Below are positions 62,739 through 64,000 of a stretch of 64,000 nt of DNA, piece after piece (position 1 is the first letter of the stretch; the number at the start of each line of letters is the position of its first letter). Source of the DNA: Pararhizobium qamdonense (GTDB lineage: Bacteria > Pseudomonadota > Alphaproteobacteria > Rhizobiales > Rhizobiaceae); assembly GCF_029277445.1 (NCBI RefSeq), contig NZ_CP119566.1:3784001-3848000 (forward strand), read 5' to 3'. The notes beneath the pieces were generated by a model. That model did no database searches. It was not told where the DNA came from and worked only from the letters and a program-made list of their open reading frames with translations. Both the position numbers and the translations under genes were made by a program.

Positions 62739-63617
62739 CTAAAGACTGCGGCTTGGCCGCTTGCCGGCAAAAAGATCGGCATGGCTTTTGACCAGCCGGA
62801 ACAGCCGCTCGGACACCGTGCGGATTTCGCGGCGGTGTCGGTCCTCGCTGTTGGTGACGATCCATTGGCCGTGGCGCAGCTGTTTCAGTTCCTCGCCTGC
62901 CCGCTCCAGGCCCGGATCGAGATCGCCGACGAAACAGGGCAGCACCGCCTGCCCCGCCCCTGCCCGCGCCAGATCCAGCAGCGAGCGCGGGCGGCTGACG
63001 ATGACGGCGACCGGGGCAGCCGCCTGTTCATGCGGAAAGCGCAGATAGGGCGAGATCGCATCCTCCTCAGACACCGCGATCCAGGCTGAGGCCAATCCCG
63101 GCTGCGCATTGCGCTGGCGGTAGGCGGCATAGGCGACCTCGCCGGTATGGCGGCTTGTCAGATGCGGCTCGTCCGGCACGACCGCCCGCACGCCGACATC
63201 GCTTTGCCGGTGTGCCAGCGTCGCCCGCCGCTCGGAAACGGACATGTCGAGGCGGAAACCGTCACGCTCGCTCCAGATCGCCTGGATGTTTTCGCAGACC
63301 AGCCACGTCACCCAGGTTCCGGCCATCAGCCGCACCACAGAGCCCCCATGCGCCTCCTGCCGCCAGCCATCGACCTTGCGCACCACGGCGTCCATAGCCT
63401 GCAACTGTTCTAAAAGCGCCTGGCCATCGGCGGTCAAACGGTACCCGGTCTGGCTGCGGACAAACAGCTGCCGGCCGATCCTTTGTTCCAGATCCAGCAC
63501 ACGGCGGCCGACGGTGGCGGGGCTCAAACCGTTGACCTGCGCGGCACCGGTCAATCCGCCATGGCGCGCAACGGCCAGAAATATCTGATAGGCATCCCAG
63601 GATATGTCTTTCATCAT
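62739..63617 (-). CDS. LysR family regulator
   Basis: 292 residues (ATG at 63617, second ATG directly after). N-terminal helix-turn-helix ISWDAYQIFLAVARHGGLTG, then VNGLSPATVGRRVLDLEQ. The effector domain is atypical: the usual first beta-strand is VVRLMAGTWVTWLVCENI, and the middle contains many Arg and Glu. No divergent target gene is evident, since ~370 bp upstream look non-coding. Target unknown. Confidence 0.85.
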   Translation of the reverse strand: MMKDISWDAYQIFLAVARHGGLTGAAQVNGLSPATVGRRVLDLEQRIGRQLFVRSQTGYRLTADGQALLEQLQAMDAVVRKVDGWRQEAHGGSVVRLMAGTWVTWLVCENIQAIWSERDGFRLDMSVSERRATLAHRQSDVGVRAVVPDEPHLTSRHTGEVAYAAYRQRNAQPGLASAWIAVSEEDAISPYLRFPHEQAAAPVAVIVSRPRSLLDLARAGAGQAVLPCFVGDLDPGLERAGEELKQLRHGQWIVTNSEDRHRREIRTVSERLFRLVKSHADLFAGKRPSRSL

Positions 63618-63991
63618 TGAAAAACATACTCCGGTTTCTTGCGTTTATAAACCCATTTTTGAAGCATAGGTTCAAGGTGTGAACGGAGTGCGGCGGCAGT
63701 GCCGCCTCATCCCAAATTGAAGAAAGCGTCCTGCAGGGCCTTAGGTCCGGCAACGGCTTTCTGTTGCCGAAGGGAAGCTGTGATGCCGGAGATGATGGGA
63801 ATGGTTTTATGGATGGAGATGCTGGCGAAGGACGCGCGCAGACCGCATGAATTCCAGGAGGTGATCGACCGGAACCGCCTGTCCAGCAGGATGTCCAGCG
63901 CGGTGCGGCGGCTTTGCCTGGGCTGGCTGCGACGAAAATAAAAAGCCCGGCGTCCAAAGCCGCCGGGCTGTCCGCATTTATCTAGTATCTA
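63618..63991. other. Gap before the window end, coding content doubtful
   Basis: 374 bp. A plus-strand frame of 53 residues (63783-63941, MPEMMGMVLWMEMLAKDARR at its start) is possible but has a weak ribosome-binding site and no recognised homology. Apart from it only the terminator below is seen. Confidence 0.4.
63936..63969 (-). terminator. Rho-independent terminator for a minus-strand gene beyond the window
   Basis: AGCCCGGC / GCCGGGCT stem with a 10-nt loop followed on the minus strand by TTTTTATTTT. A minus-strand stop codon (TGA, 63994-63992) lies just upstream, so a gene probably enters from the right. Confidence 0.7.
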
Positions 63992-64000
63992 TCAGGCGGC
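63992..64000 (-). CDS. Probable last codons of a gene entering from the right
   Basis: On the minus strand the last bases read Ala-Ala-stop, placed ~22 bp before a good terminator. Only three codons are visible, so this is inferred from the terminator and the stop codon alone. Confidence 0.25.
   Translation of the reverse strand, partial: AA

Noticed and set aside
63783..63941. Small plus-strand frame (53 codons) near the window end
   Set aside because: Weak ribosome-binding site, Met/Arg-rich composition and no recognised family; kept only as a remark in the gap entry.

Overview
The window is a chromosomal segment of an alphaproteobacterium, most likely a member of the Rhizobiaceae (Rhizobium/Agrobacterium/Neorhizobium type). 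Evidence: a RirA iron regulator, a PhyR/NepR general stress response, a bcsN-type cellulose operon, a tRNA-His with A73 and no encoded G-1, TIGR02587/TIGR02588 genes, GC-rich codon use and palindromic intergenic repeats of rhizobial style. The species cannot be named from the sequence alone.

Layout. 1-3 kb: end of an MFS transporter, then an overlapping minus-strand set ppx/gppA-rlmE-VOC. 3.2-5.6 kb: tRNA-Gln and a SPINDLY-type O-GlcNAc transferase. 5.8-20.8 kb: a stress-response region of small secreted or membrane proteins (BON, TIGR02587/02588, DUF1328, PRC-barrel, CsbD, DUF3309, glycine zipper), an alpha/beta hydrolase, nepR, phyR, two FAD oxidoreductases and an AI-2E transporter. 20.8-26.6 kb: RidA and a dppABCDF-type peptide importer. 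26.6-34.1 kb: a LuxR regulator, a lone receiver protein, rirA, an M48 protease with YjgN, mmsA and a LysR regulator. 34.1-41.8 kb: the cellulose operon bcsA-bcsB-TPR-bcsN. 42.1-44.2 kb: a small Pro-rich stress gene, a type II restriction-modification pair (BglII/BstYI-like nuclease and MT-A70 methylase) and tRNA-His. 44.4-53.5 kb: phasin, a large PAS histidine kinase, acetoacetyl-CoA synthetase and an AsmA-like protein. 53.5-58 kb: repeats and a potFGHI polyamine importer. 58.3-64 kb: fatty-acid desaturase, an ScfR/RamB-like regulator divergent from isocitrate lyase, a small conserved ORF and a LysR regulator.

The strongest pattern is a dispersed regulon. Ten intergenic sites match GGAAC-N16/17-CGTT, the promoter signature of the alphaproteobacterial general-stress sigma factor EcfG (RpoE2), each correctly oriented in front of a gene. 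Nine lie between 6.1 and 20.3 kb around phyR/nepR and one lies at 42 kb. One drives a second, NepR-like small protein. No ecfG gene and no stress-sensing kinase lie in the window, so the sigma factor must be encoded elsewhere.

Other signals: a perfect Irr-box-like palindrome over the -35 of the rirA promoter, a 12-bp inverted repeat with extra half-sites between the ScfR-like gene and aceA, a 13-bp direct repeat at 21-bp period near csbD, a tandem duplication that copies the end of the AsmA gene, and tandem in-frame codon repeats in a kinase and in a TIGR02588 protein. All calls come from reading the sequence; no database search was run.
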